A DNA stretch of 64,000 nucleotides, from the NCBI GenBank assembly GCA_963277665.1, contig OY728133.1, positions 390,861,962 to 390,925,961 on the forward strand, given 5' to 3'. Position 1 is the first letter of the stretch, and the number at the start of each line of letters is the position of its first letter. The position numbers were made by a program, and so were the translations under genes. Shown one piece after another: positions 23,110 to 35,332 of the stretch. Below the pieces are notes generated by a model that saw nothing but the letters and a program-made list of their open reading frames with translations, did no database searches and was not told the DNA's origin. Source of the DNA: Viscum album. Lineage: Eukaryota; Streptophyta; Magnoliopsida; Santalales; Viscaceae.

Positions 23110-23745
23110 ATTTATCTCAAATTATTGATAGTAGCCATCTAATCCAAGGAATCTACGAATATCTATCATAGATATTGGACTTGGACATCCTTTAATTGCT
23201 TCTGTATTTTAAGGGTATATAGATATCACATTTATTGTGATTATATTCCCCAATAATGGTACTTCCTTAAACTATAACTCACATTTGTTGTACTTGGCAT
23301 ATAGCTTCTCCTTTTGTAAGGTCTTTAGCACAATGCTCAGATGCTCCTCATGATCCTACTTTATATTGGAGTATATTATAATATCATTTATAAATACTAA
23401 TACAAATTTATCAAGGCAATATCTAAAGACTCTATTCATAATGTCTATAAATATTGCTAGAGAATTAGGGAGTCTTAATGGAATTACTATGAACTCATAG
23501 TGCCCCTACCTTGTATGAAAATCAGTCTTGGGGATATCCTCCTTGTTCACCCTAACTTGGTAATATTCCAAACACAAATCCAACTTCGAGAATTATTTTT
23601 CTCCACATATCTCATCTATAAATCCATCAATCCATGATATAGGATAATTATTCTTTATCGTGATCTTGTTGAGATTACGATAATCCATGCAAAGGCACAT
23701 TGACCCCTCCTTATTTTTTGACAAATAGGTATGGTGTACCCTATG
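23110..23745 (-). pseudogene. pol: Element C reverse transcriptase remnant
   Basis: This stretch is collinear with the RT of element B (893-1272) and of E. The same landmark positions can be followed on the minus strand: the region before the catalytic box near 23395-23450, the PFG-like turn near 23480, and the IDYREL-equivalent near 23680. No open frame longer than about 60 codons survives. The call rests on alignment with the better preserved copy B. Confidence 0.75.
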
Positions 23746-24089
23746 GAGAAGAACCTGGGCATTTGAACCCTTTATATATATTCTAATATAGTTGTTTCTT
23801 TAGATCCTCAAGTTCTACAATATCCATTCTATATGGATTCTTGGATAATGGTAATGCCCCATGTATAAGATTGATTGAAAATTCAACCACTCGGGTAGGA
23901 GGAAGACCAAAAAATTCCTTAGGAAACACATCAACATATTCCCTCATAATGGGCATGTCTTCAAGGATTATATTTTACTTAGAATCAATCATTTAAGATA
24001 TATACACTTGCTCATAGGGAAATAATATCCATGCTTTAGATGTTTGTGATAAATAAGATTCATCATCCTCTTTACACTTGTATAGAATT
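23746..24089 (-). other. Element C linker between protease and RT
   Basis: This stretch is homologous to about 1300-1640 of element B. It carries several stops and no domain I can name. Confidence 0.55.
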
Positions 24090-24470
24090 GGGGTTCAATT
24101 TGCAATATAGAGAGTGATTTACTTCTCATGTAAATTTATGTAGGATCTATATGGGGAAAGAAAATCCATACCGAAAATTGCATCAAATTCCACCAAAGGT
24201 AGTATGAAAAGGTTCACTGAGAAGTTAATCCCAAAAATTGTGATAGGGGGAAGTTATATACTTAGGATGTAATAATTGACCCATTTTCCATTTTCATCGA
24301 TATCTCTACTTCCATGATTTGTGGTAGTGTTTGAATAGTTCTACTAAACTTTTGTGATATAAAATAATACATAGATCTAGAATAAAAAAGTATGTTCACT
24401 ATTCTTGAATGAATAACTATATTACATGTCACCACTTATTTATCGGGATCCACCTTAGTAGTTGTGATGA
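24090..24470 (-). pseudogene. pol: Element C aspartic protease remnant
   Basis: The minus strand around 24450-24300 reads VTCNIVIHSRIVNILFYSRS, then YYFISQKFS. The family pattern is L-F-D-S/T-G followed by H-S-F-I-S, so the catalytic Asp is Tyr and the Gly is lost. The following MEVEISMKMENGSII fits the protease body. It sits between gag and RT as expected. Confidence 0.75.
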
Positions 24471-24499
24471 AAAAATATCACCCTTTATACCTTGAAGGT

Positions 24500-25556
24500 T
24501 GTTGGTTATATATGAAAACCCTTGTTTTAGTGCATTGGTTTTCAAAGTGAACTGGTTCCTTAAATTTGAATCAATGAACAATCCACTAAGGGTTAATGAG
24601 ATCATTCTTTTCCTCTATTGAAATAGAGAGTTTTTCATATCGATAATCATTAGCTTGGTGTCCTTCCTTCTCACACCTAAAGCATTTCCTCTCCCCCTTA
24701 GGTAGTTTCTGGGGCGCTTCTTTCCTCACCTTTTACAAGTGGGATCTTGAAATTTATTGGCACCATTAGATTTCTCTATTGGACCACTAGAATTAAAATC
24801 TAGTTTCTTCTTCTTATCCCCATGATACTCTTGAGATTCTCCGATCTCTATTTTGACTTTGAGGGAACATCATATAATTTTCACATAGCTATCAATGTCA
24901 CAGATAAATATGGAAATTTATAGACTAGGTTTTATCCCACTAAAGAAGTGGTAAACCATGAATTTGGGGGTAAAGACAAATACAAAGGTGTATCATGCAA
25001 GTCTTGTGAAGTTTACCTCATAAACCTTGATAGATTCATCATCTTTTTTCTTGAGGGAAAATAAATCCTTTTCCATTTTAAGTCGGAGAGTGTGAGGAAA
25101 ATATTTATCAAAAAACATTTTCCATAATTCCTTCCACACCATCACTTTGATCTTTTCCTAAGGATTTTTATTCATGATCCATGTCCGCCATTGATCAGCT
25201 TCTCCCTCCATACGATAAATAGGATGTATAAAGTTCTCCTTTTCAAAATATTAAAGGATATAGAAGATCTTCACAATGGATTTGATCAATTATTCCACAA
25301 TTAAGGGATTAGATGATCAATTGAAAGTTTGAGTCCTTTTTCACACAAAGGAATCAATTGAAACTTGTTCTTTATTAGGGAGATTTGGGTAATCCTCATG
25401 ATCCATATTTCTATTCAAAACCTGATTCAGCTGAGAGAGTATCATCATAAAGTTTGTGATTCTTTCTCCCATCGAGTTGGTAATCTCATTGGGGTAGTCA
25501 TCACATTTCCCTTCACATTGGTTGCTTACCTGATTCCTCAAATTTATGGCCATCAC
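24500..25556 (-). pseudogene. gag: Element C gag remnant
   Basis: The N-terminal frame 25556-25341 starts M-M-A-I-N-L-R-N. Further along the minus strand come MEGEADQWRTWIMNKN and FFDKYFPHTLRLKMEKDLFS, both Retrotrans_gag core segments, then DDESIKVYEVNFTRLA. A zinc knuckle lies at about 24645-24692: C-F-R-C-E-K-E-G-H-Q-A-N-D with the final Cys changed to Tyr. A few stops and a frame change break it. It is better kept than the gag of B. Confidence 0.88.
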
Positions 25557-26057
25557 ATATAATAAAGGTAAAATTAGGGATGATTATTTTTAAACTACTA
25601 AACACATAAATGGAAATTCAATGAAATTAATGGGATAAATTATAAATTACATTTGTTTCTTAACTTATGAATTTTTAGGCTTCAATATATGTTATCCATG
25701 ATATATTTCCTAATATATATTATTATAGGAATTTTTTTTATTCCCTTAATATTCTTTCATAATTAGATTGTGATTTTACCCAAGCGCATCCCCCAAGAGT
25801 GTCATACTAGGTGCGCAGTAAGGCCTGTTGTTGTGTACCAGGTTATGCTGAGTCAGGCCCGCCACACCTTATCAGAGTTGTTACCCCTAGGTTCATCTAT
25901 GATAAAACAAATTTCACTTTTAGTATCCAGAAAATGATATATTTTATTCATAAGACACTCTATACTTACCAATATTTAGGGATTTTTTCTTATACTTAGT
26001 CCTATCCTTAAGGATTTCTCTAGTGTTTTCTAATCATAATCCCAAAAATAACTGAAC
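25557..26057 (-). other. Element C untranslated leader
   Basis: This is the leader between primer site and gag. The block 25779-25897 is strongly similar to 14186-14300 in element B and richer in G and C than its flanks. The plus-strand frame 25811-25999 across it is not kept in B and is not called. Confidence 0.65.
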
Positions 26058-26074
26058 ATTTCTTTTGACACCAA
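26058..26074 (-). promoter_or_regulatory. Primer-binding site of element C, tRNA-Met type
   Basis: On the minus strand TTGGTGTCAAAAG follows the LTR end, a decayed form of TGGTATCAGAGC. It aligns with the B site at 14457-14472. Confidence 0.75.
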
Positions 26075-26075
26075 C

Positions 26076-28521
26076 TATAACAACCCTTCTCTTTATTACA
26101 CATTAACTCATGATTTATTAAATAAAAGTACAAATAATATAATCCGAAAGATTGATAATTATTGTTTGTTTTGGAATTAGGTACATTACATGAAAATTTA
26201 AAACAATAAAAACATCATATTTATTGAAAACATCCTTGGTATGCTCGCACTTAAAACTGCATGGAATAACCTGGGGACATACATAAAAAATGGGTAAGAT
26301 ATATAGCCCAGTAATGGAATAATCATGGAATATGGTAATACATGTTATACAATAGTCATATCAATGGGGAATAAAAGGAACATGAATAATAAGGCATGAT
26401 ATAGCATGGTAATCATAACATGGAAAATATGGAAACGACTTAAAACACTGCATCATAAACATAGGTCAAAGAAAAAAAACAAGATATCATGATGGGAAAT
26501 TTAATATAAAGGAACCAGATTCACTAACTATCCGAAAATGATTCCTCATAAGACTAAATACTACCCAATTCATTGGAGTGCTATATAATTCCGGGTGCAC
26601 CTGACACTTTCATTTCATTCTCATACTTAAGTGTGCCACATAGATCACACAACATGGATTCATTCATCATCATATTTTATTCCACATTCAAGGATTTTGG
26701 AATAAAAAACTATAAGTAAAAATTCAAATAATTTTAAGTTTATAAAGGTGAACACCCTTTATAGGAAATGATTATGGTATTCACTACACAATTGTTTTGG
26801 CTTGGAAAACCGTGGTAAAATTTCTGCAGCATAACGACATCACTTAAAAATTCATAAAATGGGTTTATGAGAGAGAAAAGGGTCTATCATCATTTTTAAA
26901 TCAAATGGGAAGTAATATGGACATGGAAAGAAATATCCCAACATTAGGAATTAGAAATAGTGTTCATAATATAATAAAGAAACTTGAATAAAGAAGAGAA
27001 GGAAATGATTCCTTACTTGTGTGTGTGACTAAAAATGCTTGGGAGGAGCTTCTTGAGAGCTTGGGGGGACCTTTTGAGGACTTTGAAGTGGGGATGGTAG
27101 AGTAAGGACACGCTACAAGTATTTTGAGAAAGATAAATGGGAATTTATGTGGATTTATATAGGAAATGAGTGGGGATTTGTTTATTATTTCTTAAACTTA
27201 GGTTTTGGACTCTATATAATAAAATGACCAAAACCAAAGACCATACAATGGTTTTTGCCCATGATTTCTACCAAATGAGAGTTTTTTTCATTATTTTATA
27301 ATTATAAGGTCCACAATTAATAAAATAATTCCCTTGCTTATGTGGAGGAGGACCATACTTGTAAATAAATGATTTTAAAACCTTAAAATATATTAATGGT
27401 TTTGGAGGATTCATAATGAATTTTTAAAATTAAAAAAATAAAAATAAAATCTAATTATTTTAAAGATAAAACATATATTTGGTTGTGGATACATTTTATT
27501 GTATTTATTACATCACTTTTGGGTCATTATGATGTAACAATACACAAAATATATTTACTTGGTATTTAATTTTTACCTGAAAATTAAACTATCTCAGAAA
27601 ATAATGTAAAATTTACCATTGGATAATTTCATTGTTTTGACTCAAATTTTATTTTTATCTAACTAATTTTCTAAATATTTGAATTTTCACTTTTTAAAAA
27701 TAAAATCAACATTTATTAATAAATGCCGTTTTTTTGACAATAACAGTTTTCGAACCCTTATAAAAATTACATTTGACTTCATAAAAATTATATATTAATT
27801 TATATTTAATAATAATTATTTAATAATAATATTTTATTAAAATATTATTTATTTAAAAAATCTGTTAATTCATAAAAATAAATTTCTTAATTGAATTTGA
27901 ATATTACCCTAAATACTATTTTTTTATTATATCAAAATAAAAATTATTTATAATGTAACAATAATAGGATGAAAACATATCCATTATTCTATACAAAATA
28001 ATGTACATACTCATATCACTAGGGTCTTGATATATATCCCTTTAATACACCTAAAAATTTCCTAAGATTAAGGTGTACGACAGTGATACTTTCATGGGGT
28101 GGTTCGACGTACATGGTTTGGGTCATGATCTCGATGAGATTGAACTTATCTTGTAAACAAATTTTCTCATTTTTAAGTTATTGGATATCATATTGGTCTT
28201 GGTCAAGGTAAAATCCCAGTGATTCTATCTCCCTCATAAGCTCCAATACGTGGGCCTCATAGGGTATGATCCTATTGGTTGAGGTAATCACATCCTTTGT
28301 CTCTGTCAGTTGGATTTGTTAAAACCCTATATTTATACTAATCATGTGATCACTGTTCAAAGACTATTTTATAAATGGTAAATATTTTTAATTATCATTT
28401 AAATATTATAGGATATAATAAAACCAAATATTTTCCTTTATTTTATATAACCATAATACATAATAATACATTTAACTAAACCACAAGGGAAATTTTATTT
28501 ATAATAGTTTGGGTCGTTATA
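26076..28521 (-). repeat. Element C 5' LTR
   Basis: This LTR (2446 bp) begins TATAACAACCC on the plus strand, ends GGGTCGTTATA, and is followed by the TSD ATGGA. It is homologous to 18568-21012. Confidence 0.95.
27154..27161 (-). promoter_or_regulatory. TATA box in element C 5' LTR
   Basis: TATATAAA on the minus strand, also present at 19646-19653 in the 3' LTR. Confidence 0.6.
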
Positions 28522-28526
28522 ATGGA
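28522..28526. repeat. TSD ATGGA, right copy, element C
   Basis: It matches 18563-18567 exactly. Element D LTR sequence resumes after it. Confidence 0.92.
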
Positions 28527-29682
28527 AATATAGAATTTTTATGATAATACCCATGATAAATAATGAAGTAAAGTAATGTAATCCCTTGAACCTAAATTTT
28601 GGAATACATGATGTGATGCTTCATGTGGTTATTCTTGTTGTGTTTCCTTGTGTGATGTGGGCTATTGTTTGGTGATGGTGGTGAACGACTGGGTTGTGAA
28701 ATGAGGGGTAGTGATGCGATGGTTAGTTGGAATGAGATGCGATGTGTGAGGTTGTGTGATGGTTGTGTCGTGTAGTGGTTGTATTGTATAGTGGATAAGA
28801 CATGTAGTTATAGTAGTGATATGGATCGACTGATGTAGTGTTGTGGTGATGGTTGATGTGTAATGGGTGAGCTGTTGTGTGGTTTGGTTGTGTTAGTTTC
28901 TTGATTATCCCTGAAATAAATTTTTAATGCTAAAAATTAAATATAATGGGTTGGTAATTAAATTGAAATGGTTGGAATTGATGAGTGGGAATTAGATTAA
29001 ACAAATTGAATGATAAATTAATGCATTGTGTTAATGTGAATTAAGTGTCTTAGTAAGTGAGAGTTAGTGGAAACTCCTTAAATATAGAAAATGGTGGAAC
29101 CAATAATTAAAAGTGGGAATGCCTTTATTTGTGTGGTGGCTGAGGGATGTAATGCATTTAGTGATGGATTCAGTCATGAAAAATATTGTATGGTGAAGTG
29201 GTGTTGTTGTAGTGTATGTTAGTATAGTTGATGTGAACCCATAGGTTGGAAATTGAGTGATATATATCTATTATGCATCTTATATTATTATTATATGTGA
29301 CCCACCAAAGTTGTATAACCTTACCAATGTCCAAAGGTTTTGGGTTCTAGGTATTTTACCTAATATTCAAGATGGTGGTGATAGAGATGGTTGGATACCC
29401 CATCTTTCTTGCTCTTCTTTTAGTAGTGATGATATGATTTGGTGTTGGATATTAACCAGTTGTGTTGAGTATGTGATATGTGGTGGGGTTTATGCATGGT
29501 GGGAGGAGGGAACGTGGTTGATGTCCTTCACATTGATAATACTATACTACCCTAGTTATGTTATCTGTATATGATGTTATGAGGCTATGACGTGACGATG
29601 ATTAGTGTCAGGACTGAATTAAAGACCTTGAGAGGGTGGGGTAATTAGGTGTGCATCTTGATCCACCTTAAAGATGGTTGGA
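28527..29682 (+). repeat. Element D 5' LTR, middle segment
   Basis: This stretch between elements C and G belongs to the D LTR, since both neighbours have clean TSDs. About 28630-28890 is strikingly rich in G and T on the plus strand. The open frame 29257-29574 lies wholly in the LTR and shows no protein family features, so it is not called. The segment ends in TTGGA, the TSD of G. Confidence 0.8.
29678..29682. repeat. TSD TTGGA, left copy, element G
   Basis: TTGGA precedes the left LTR of G and recurs exactly at 40706-40710. Confidence 0.93.
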
Positions 29683-31440
29683 TGATTCACGCTCAAATTT
29701 ACCCAAGAGAATAAGGTATAACGGTCTTTGTAGTTTAGCTTGGGTTGTCGAATCCTCAGAGACCGAAGAAGTAACCTATGGACACATACATACTATGTAC
29801 TATTTTTGGTTATTGAGTGGACAAATTTGGGTTGATTTTAGATGGGTTTAAATGAACACTAAAATTCTTAAGTGAATTCAAATTATGAGAAGGGTTGATC
29901 CTAGGGTTATTACAAGGGGTGGATTGGATGCATTCTCTTTCTTGTAAAAATATTTCAATTTCTAAGATTTGAGATGGGTTTATTTAAGGAGATAAAAAAA
30001 ATAATCACTTACTAGTTTAATGCATACACACCCTAATACTAATCACCTATAAACTTGAATGATCAAAGTTTTGAGAACTCCAAGGTAAAGGTTCTTATTA
30101 GCACTTGAAATGTGTGACCTTAAATTCAATAAGGATGAAGAAGTTTTAAAGTCATCAAATAAAAATATCATTTAAAAAAAGTGATTATCCATTAATGAAG
30201 TGAGAAATAACATCCAATACAGCCCCTTTATACTCCCTTGGATCAACCCATAAGTGGTTTATCCCTCCATTGATCCCATGGTTTCAATGGAAGCAGAATG
30301 TAGACTCATGAGGGAGGAATTGGAGAAGTAAAAAAAACAATGAAAAAAAATCACTCCACCGTTGTGTAATAATCTCACAAGGTTTGGTATGAACAAGTTC
30401 ACACCTTAAGGAAACGGTATCAAAGTGATAATAAGAAGAATATAAAAAGTGAAGATGAAGAACTTTTAAAAATAAACTAAGGTAATTCAAGGAACTTACA
30501 ATTGAAGGAATGCGATTACAACATCAAATTGGTAGCATAACATTAAAATGAAACAAAGATCAAAGATCCTAAACTCCTCCACCACCACTTCCTTAAATAG
30601 GAATTTTTGAAGCCTTAGGTAGAGCCTTAAATAGTCCAAGTCTCCTCAATTAATTTTTGTAGGCCATAGGTGGGTGGAAAGTTGATGGAGAGTTGATTTT
30701 TCCTCCCTTGACCCGAGGTGGCATCCAGATTTCATCCACCGAACAGACGCTCTTGGAATACCTTCTATATTGCCGAATTAGAGTGGACCATATAAGAAGA
30801 AAATGGATCCTCGGATTTCTCCTAACCGTCTGTAAAATTTGGTCCCATTTGGAGTTGTGTATTCGGATATATAATTATATTAGTGGGCTGTTGTTCTGAG
30901 CCGCATAATCTGGCCCAGAATTTTATTTCTAACTTGGGCCACCTAAATAGCCATAATGGAGGCCGAATTTTCACTAGCTCCTGAAGAATGATTTGTTTCT
31001 ATATATGTCTTATAGTATCTCAATAAATTTGGGATTCATTGGGTTTTTAATGTGGGATCCAAATTCTCATCAGTGGGATGGTGTCCAATATTCCTTCTCT
31101 AGAATTTCTTCCATTCATCTCCAAATATCTCCATCATACTTTATAAATCCTCCACTGATCCCTGAATGAAACATGTTCATATTGAAGTGTATATCAATTT
31201 ACCGAAATATCAAATTAAAATATGGATAAATACATTCCTTAAAATTATATTAATCATTGAATACTTTAAATGATGTTAAAAAATGTACCACTTAATAGTG
31301 CATTTTAAGAAGGAATTACAATCATAATGTGAAATGATTTTCAAAGTGTAAAATGAACTAAAATGATGTTTATGAATAATAAAGCACATTAATATTATAT
31401 ATATTAACAATGAATATTAGCCTCATTTAGTGGCTAATCA
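29683..31440 (-). repeat. Element G 3' LTR, full length
   Basis: This LTR (1758 bp) starts TGATTCACGC on the plus strand and ends GTGGCTAATCA. It retains the terminal 30 bases that the other LTR has lost. A TATA-like CTATTTAAG on the minus strand is at 30592-30600. Confidence 0.95.
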
Positions 31441-31456
31441 CACCCCCCAACTTGAG
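31441..31456 (-). other. Polypurine tract of element G
   Basis: CTCAAGTTGGGGGGTG on the minus strand abuts the 3' LTR start TGATTAGCC. It is better preserved than the tract in A. Confidence 0.9.
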
Positions 31457-31931
31457 TTTTTCTAGTCCCGAGCAAATTATATCTCAACAATATGAAATTC
31501 TAATTCCCTTTTCCAAAATTTTTTTAATACACAATGATCACCAAAACCCTTATACCAAACAATCATGAAACCCATCAAAATATTTTAATACATGATAGTT
31601 TCATAAGCAGATCCCAATCTCAGTCCCATTCCTTTTTTCAAATTTATTGCCACATTTCATCCAATATCAATAAAGTATGAGGATGTGTTGTGTATCATAA
31701 TAGACATGGGGGTTCATCTTTATTCAAGGGGGAAATTATGGAAGCGCTAGGTGGAATAAAATTTAAATATTAAGATGAGTATTAATTTTTTTATATTGTA
31801 TTTTTTGTGTGTTTTTTTTGCAAATTTTCCATGGTAATTGAAATTACACTCAAAAGAGTCAACCCCTGTCGCGAGACTTTGCCGATGACTCCCAGGCTCA
31901 AAGACCTTAGGGCACCAAGTGAATCCCACAT

Positions 31932-31951
31932 ACTCGGGCATCATCTCGAGT
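31932..31951. other. Conserved hairpin in the Athila 3' region (copy G)
   Basis: ACTCG and CGAGT pair around GGCATCATCT, as at 4224-4243. The surrounding 100 bases keep several CpG sites (for example GTCGCGAG, GCCGATG) in an otherwise CpG-poor element. Confidence 0.5.
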
Positions 31952-32703
31952 TAACTCAGTCAAAAAAAAAAATTCAAATTATCAAAAATAGAGATAAAAT
32001 TACTAGCTATGGGCTAGACAACTATGGAGTCATGATCTCCAAGTGCTGAAAGCCACGCATTAGGTCATTTCATTGCTCTACGTACAAATTTATTGTTTTT
32101 TTTAATTTTTTTTGAATACTCATATTAAAACTAAAATGATAACTAAACATATTCTATTTATTTGGGGGACCCCATGAACTAAAACTAATACCCCACTATC
32201 CAAAGGACGTGCATTGTGATTATTTTTTTATTTGGATGAAATTATAAACAATGAAATATCACATTGGACAGCCAAACTTTCCAAAATCTATGCTCATGAA
32301 ATTATACAAGGATTAAAATCAGAATTAGGGAATGCTAAATTATTTGATATTGAGTTTCAAAGTGTGTAATGTGTATTACCATGTTCAAAGTTAATGGAAT
32401 TTTTCCTTCCATTTACACACATTTTTTTTTTCAAATAATTCATTTTTTTGACACAAAATCATTTTTTAATTTTATCTCTCCCCCCAACTTAAAATAACAC
32501 TATCTCCAGTGTTTGAAGAAATGAAAATTTAGAAGGATTAGAGGCAAGGAATGGGAATTAAAAAAGGAAATTGAAAACGAGGATCCTGGAATGAATTCAC
32601 CTAGTGGTTGAAGTTTAAGTTCTTGCTGTTCCAACCCAGTCCTTTGATATCCATGTCACTTGTAGAGTTTCCTAGTAGAAAAAGGAAAAAAGAGAGAGAA
32701 AAA

Positions 32704-32743
32704 ACAAACAAACAAACAAACAAAACAATATATATATATATAT
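32704..32743. repeat. Simple repeats: (ACAA)n then (AT)n
   Basis: A run of ACAA units (about 32704-32726) is followed by an AT run (about 32729-32743). Further AT runs are at about 32767-32777 and 32924-32936, on either side of the SINE. Confidence 0.9.
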
Positions 32744-32803
32744 AATAAAGAAAGTAAAATATAAGTATATATATATAAATTATAGAATAAGGAAGCACAA
32801 AAA

Positions 32804-32920
32804 GCCGTAGGTCAGTGGTAAGCACACGCCCCTGTCTCCCTTCGGTCCCGGGTTCGAATCCTTGCGGCTTCGCTGGTTGTGACGGGGTTTTCCCCACGGC
32901 CTACGATGTGGCCTTTTTTT
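32804..32920 (+). mobile_element. tRNA-derived SINE, Au-like
   Basis: A unit of about 117 bases begins GCCGTAGGTCAGTGG, which contains an A-box-like TAGGTCAGTGG (32808-32818). It carries an exact B box GGTTCGAATCC (32851-32861), so it has an internal RNA polymerase III promoter on the plus strand. The tRNA-like half ends near TTGCGGC. The rest has GGGGTTTTCCCC and GGCCTACGATGTGGCC and ends in a run of T. Tail shape and short length resemble plant Au SINEs as I recall them. It moves using LINE enzymes, and none are in the window. It is absent from the matching place in element A. No clear target duplication can be read because the flanks are AT repeats. Confidence 0.8.
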
Positions 32921-33278
32921 TATTATATATATATATTTTTTTGTATTTTTATTTTAACCTACAAACACATAAAAATAAAATAAAATAAACTGATGATACA
33001 TTGTCTTCTTTTTAAATTTCTGGGTAAGGTATTACTCAATGATCACACCATGTGACACGGATGAATATGGCGCTCCCCTTTCATACCCATCCATACTTAT
33101 AATAGAAGAACAGGTCAACAATCTATTTTTTTTATTAAATATCAAAATGATTAATTATTCTTATTTAAAATATAAATTTGATTAAAACAACAAAATGATA
33201 GGAAACTTGAAAACCATGGGTTTCCTCCCATGCAGAGCTTTGTTTAACATAATTAGCTCAACTTGTACCCCTAATTGA

Positions 33279-34631
33279 TTAATTATTTTCGTCATATAAG
33301 GTGGGTTCACACAATTCTTCATCAAATTCATGTTTTTGTAATGGTTCAATGAATGGTTTGACTCTATAACCATTAACATTAAAGGTTTGACCATTGGTGG
33401 GATCTTGAATTACTACAGCCCCATGGGGGTACACCTTATGCACTATGTATGGACCTGACCATCTAGAACTTAACTTTCCCGGGTGTAAATGAGGTTTTGA
33501 ACTATACAAGAGCACAAATTTTCCCGGTTCAAAATTTTTGACTTTGATATTCCTATATTGGTAGGCTTGAACTCTAGATTTATTGATCCTTGAATTTTCA
33601 TAAGCCTCCATCCTTAGTTCCTCCAGCTCATTGAGATCTAATTTCCTTTTTGTTCCGGCCAATGAGAGTTCATAATCCATTTTCTTAATTTCCCAAAAGA
33701 CCTTATGCTCAATTTCAACAGGTAAATGGCATGATTTTCCATAAACCAACCTATATGGTGACATTCCTAGGATGGTTTTGTATGTTGTACGATATGACCA
33801 AAGAGAATCCAAGAGTTTATCGAACCAATATTTCCTAAAAGGATTGACATTTTTCTCAATAATTTGTTTGATTTCTCAATTGTCTAACTCATATTTACCA
33901 TTGGTCTGTGGGTGGTAAGTAGTGGATACTTTGTGATAAATTACATACTTTTCCATGAGTGATGAAAATGGATGATTGCAAAAATGAGTTCCACGATCAC
34001 TGATGATAGCTCTATGAATTCCAAATATAGAGAATATGTTTTCTTTTATTAATCTAATCATAGTTTTATGATCATTGGATTTTGTGGGAATGGCCTCAAT
34101 CCATTTTTAGTCATAATCAAGAGCTAAGATAATGTAGAGGTATCCTCAAGAGTTTGGGAAAGGACCTATGAAATCAATTCCCCAGTAGTCAAATATTTCA
34201 ATCACTAAGATGGGAGTGAGTGGAATTTGATTTCTTTTTGTGATGGACCCTACTTGTTGACACCTAGGACATATTTGACAAAATGCGTAGGAGTCCCTTG
34301 ATAGAGTGAGCCAGAAGAGACCACACTAAAGAATCTTAGAAGATGTTTTCTTAGAGGAAAAGTGACCTCCACATGCCTCACTATGACAGAATTTAAGGAT
34401 GGAATCTTGTTCAGATTCTGGGACACACCTCCTAATGACTTGGTCAAGGAAAAACTTATAGAGGTATGGATCATCAAACACATAGTTCCTAACATTAGAA
34501 AGGAATTTCCTTCGAGCTTGAGTCCCTAATAATTTTGGGATGACTCCTGTAACTAAGAAATTGTCTATGTCGGAATACCAAGGGTAGTCACTCATAGAGT
34601 ATTGGTGTTCATCAGGGAATGAATCAGACAC
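33279..34631 (-). pseudogene. pol: Element G integrase, nearly complete
   Basis: The N-terminal block (34631-34326) has CHSEACGGHF, then an in-frame TAG, then C-P-R-C-Q-Q-V-G, so the HHCC zinc residues all survive. The core keeps I-D-F-I-G-P-F, L-A-L-D-Y-D, IISDRGTHFCN (34061-33876 frame) and YHPQTNGKYELDN, so the D, D and E positions are present. The C-terminal 177-codon frame (33812-33279) runs from LWSYRTTYKTILGMSPYRLV through HLPVEIEHKVFWEIKK, LNELEELRMEAYENS and SRWSGPYIVHKVYPHGAVVI to a natural-looking end. At least four in-frame stops break the protein. No chromodomain is present, as expected for Athila. Confidence 0.93.
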
Positions 34632-35332
34632 AAAAGGTGATTTGAGTTGTCTTTGAATTCCATCCTAGAGAGGTGATCAACTACAACATTTTCAACACCC
34701 TTTTTATCCTTGATTGTGAGGTCAAATTCTTGTAATAGAAGGACCCACCTAATCAGTCTAGCATTAGCATCTTGTTTTTGGAAGAGGTATTTTAGTGCAG
34801 AATGGTCAGTGAACACAGTGATGGAGGATCCTAAGAGGTAGGAACTAAAATTCTCTAAGGAAAACACAATAGAAAGTAACTCCTTTTCAGTGGTGGTGTA
34901 GTTGATTTGTGCATCATTTAAGGATTTTCTTGCATAAGCAATGACATAAGGAGTTTTATCACAACGTTTTCCTAACACAGCTCCAACAACAAAGTCACTG
35001 GAATCACACATAAGTTCAAAAGGAAGGTTCCAATTTGGAGATTTCACAATGGGAGGAGAGGTGAGAGAGGATTTGAGGGTTGAGAATGAACCCTCACAGC
35101 TTTCTATCCAAACAAATGGAGCATCCTTTACTAGCAGAGCACAAAGGGGACGGGAGATTGAACTAAATTCCTTGATGAATCTTCTATAGAATCCAGCATG
35201 TCCTAAGAAATAACTCACTTCCTTGATAGTTTTGGGTGATGGAAGGTGACGAATGATGTCAACCTTGGATTTATCAACTTCAATCACCCTACCTGAGACT
35301 AGATGGCCTAAAACTAGTCCCTCTTTAACCAT
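34592..35332 (-). pseudogene. pol: Element G RT thumb and RNase H, open frame of 246 codons
   Basis: This is the longest open frame in the window. It starts at the FMVKEG segment of RT. It continues through [40 protein letters not shown] and the RNase H core: [51 protein letters not shown], and ends beyond DHLSRME. All four acidic RNase H positions appear present. The Met at 35332 is internal to pol, not a true start. Its frame is offset from the RT frame by one base near 35340-35347. Confidence 0.95.

Larger units (their letters stand above)
18568..28521 (-). mobile_element. Element C: complete but decayed Ty3/gypsy chromovirus
   Basis: This 9.95-kb element reads on the minus strand: 5' LTR (26076-28521), primer site, leader, gag, protease, RT, RNase H, integrase with chromodomain, polypurine tract, 3' LTR (18568-21012). 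It is the same family as element B and works as its uninterrupted reference. A perfect ATGGA duplication flanks it and shows insertion into the 5' LTR of D. The LTRs look only about 84% identical over the first 300 bases, so it is old. All frames are broken, with pol spread over many short pieces. Confidence 0.95.
31457..33278 (-). other. Element G region between integrase and 3' LTR
   Basis: This stretch is collinear with 3768-5387 of element A except for the SINE and simple repeats at about 32700-32940. It contains the conserved hairpin block (31860-31960) and the block 33000-33125 shared with A. No protein-coding frame is supported. The open frame 32601-32897 runs through the SINE and simple repeats and is not called. 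Confidence 0.7.

Noticed and set aside
29257..29574. Open frame of 105 codons on the plus strand
   Set aside because: It lies wholly within the element D LTR between two insertions, has no recognisable domain and is Trp/Cys/Tyr rich, as expected from GT-rich DNA.
32804..32876. Functional tRNA gene
   Set aside because: The B box is exact, but the anticodon arm and acceptor pairing do not look like a normal tRNA, and the unit continues into a SINE tail ending in a T run.
32601..32897. Open frame of 98 codons on the minus strand
   Set aside because: It runs antisense through the SINE and the AT/ACAA simple repeats. The hydrophobic run is encoded by the repeat.
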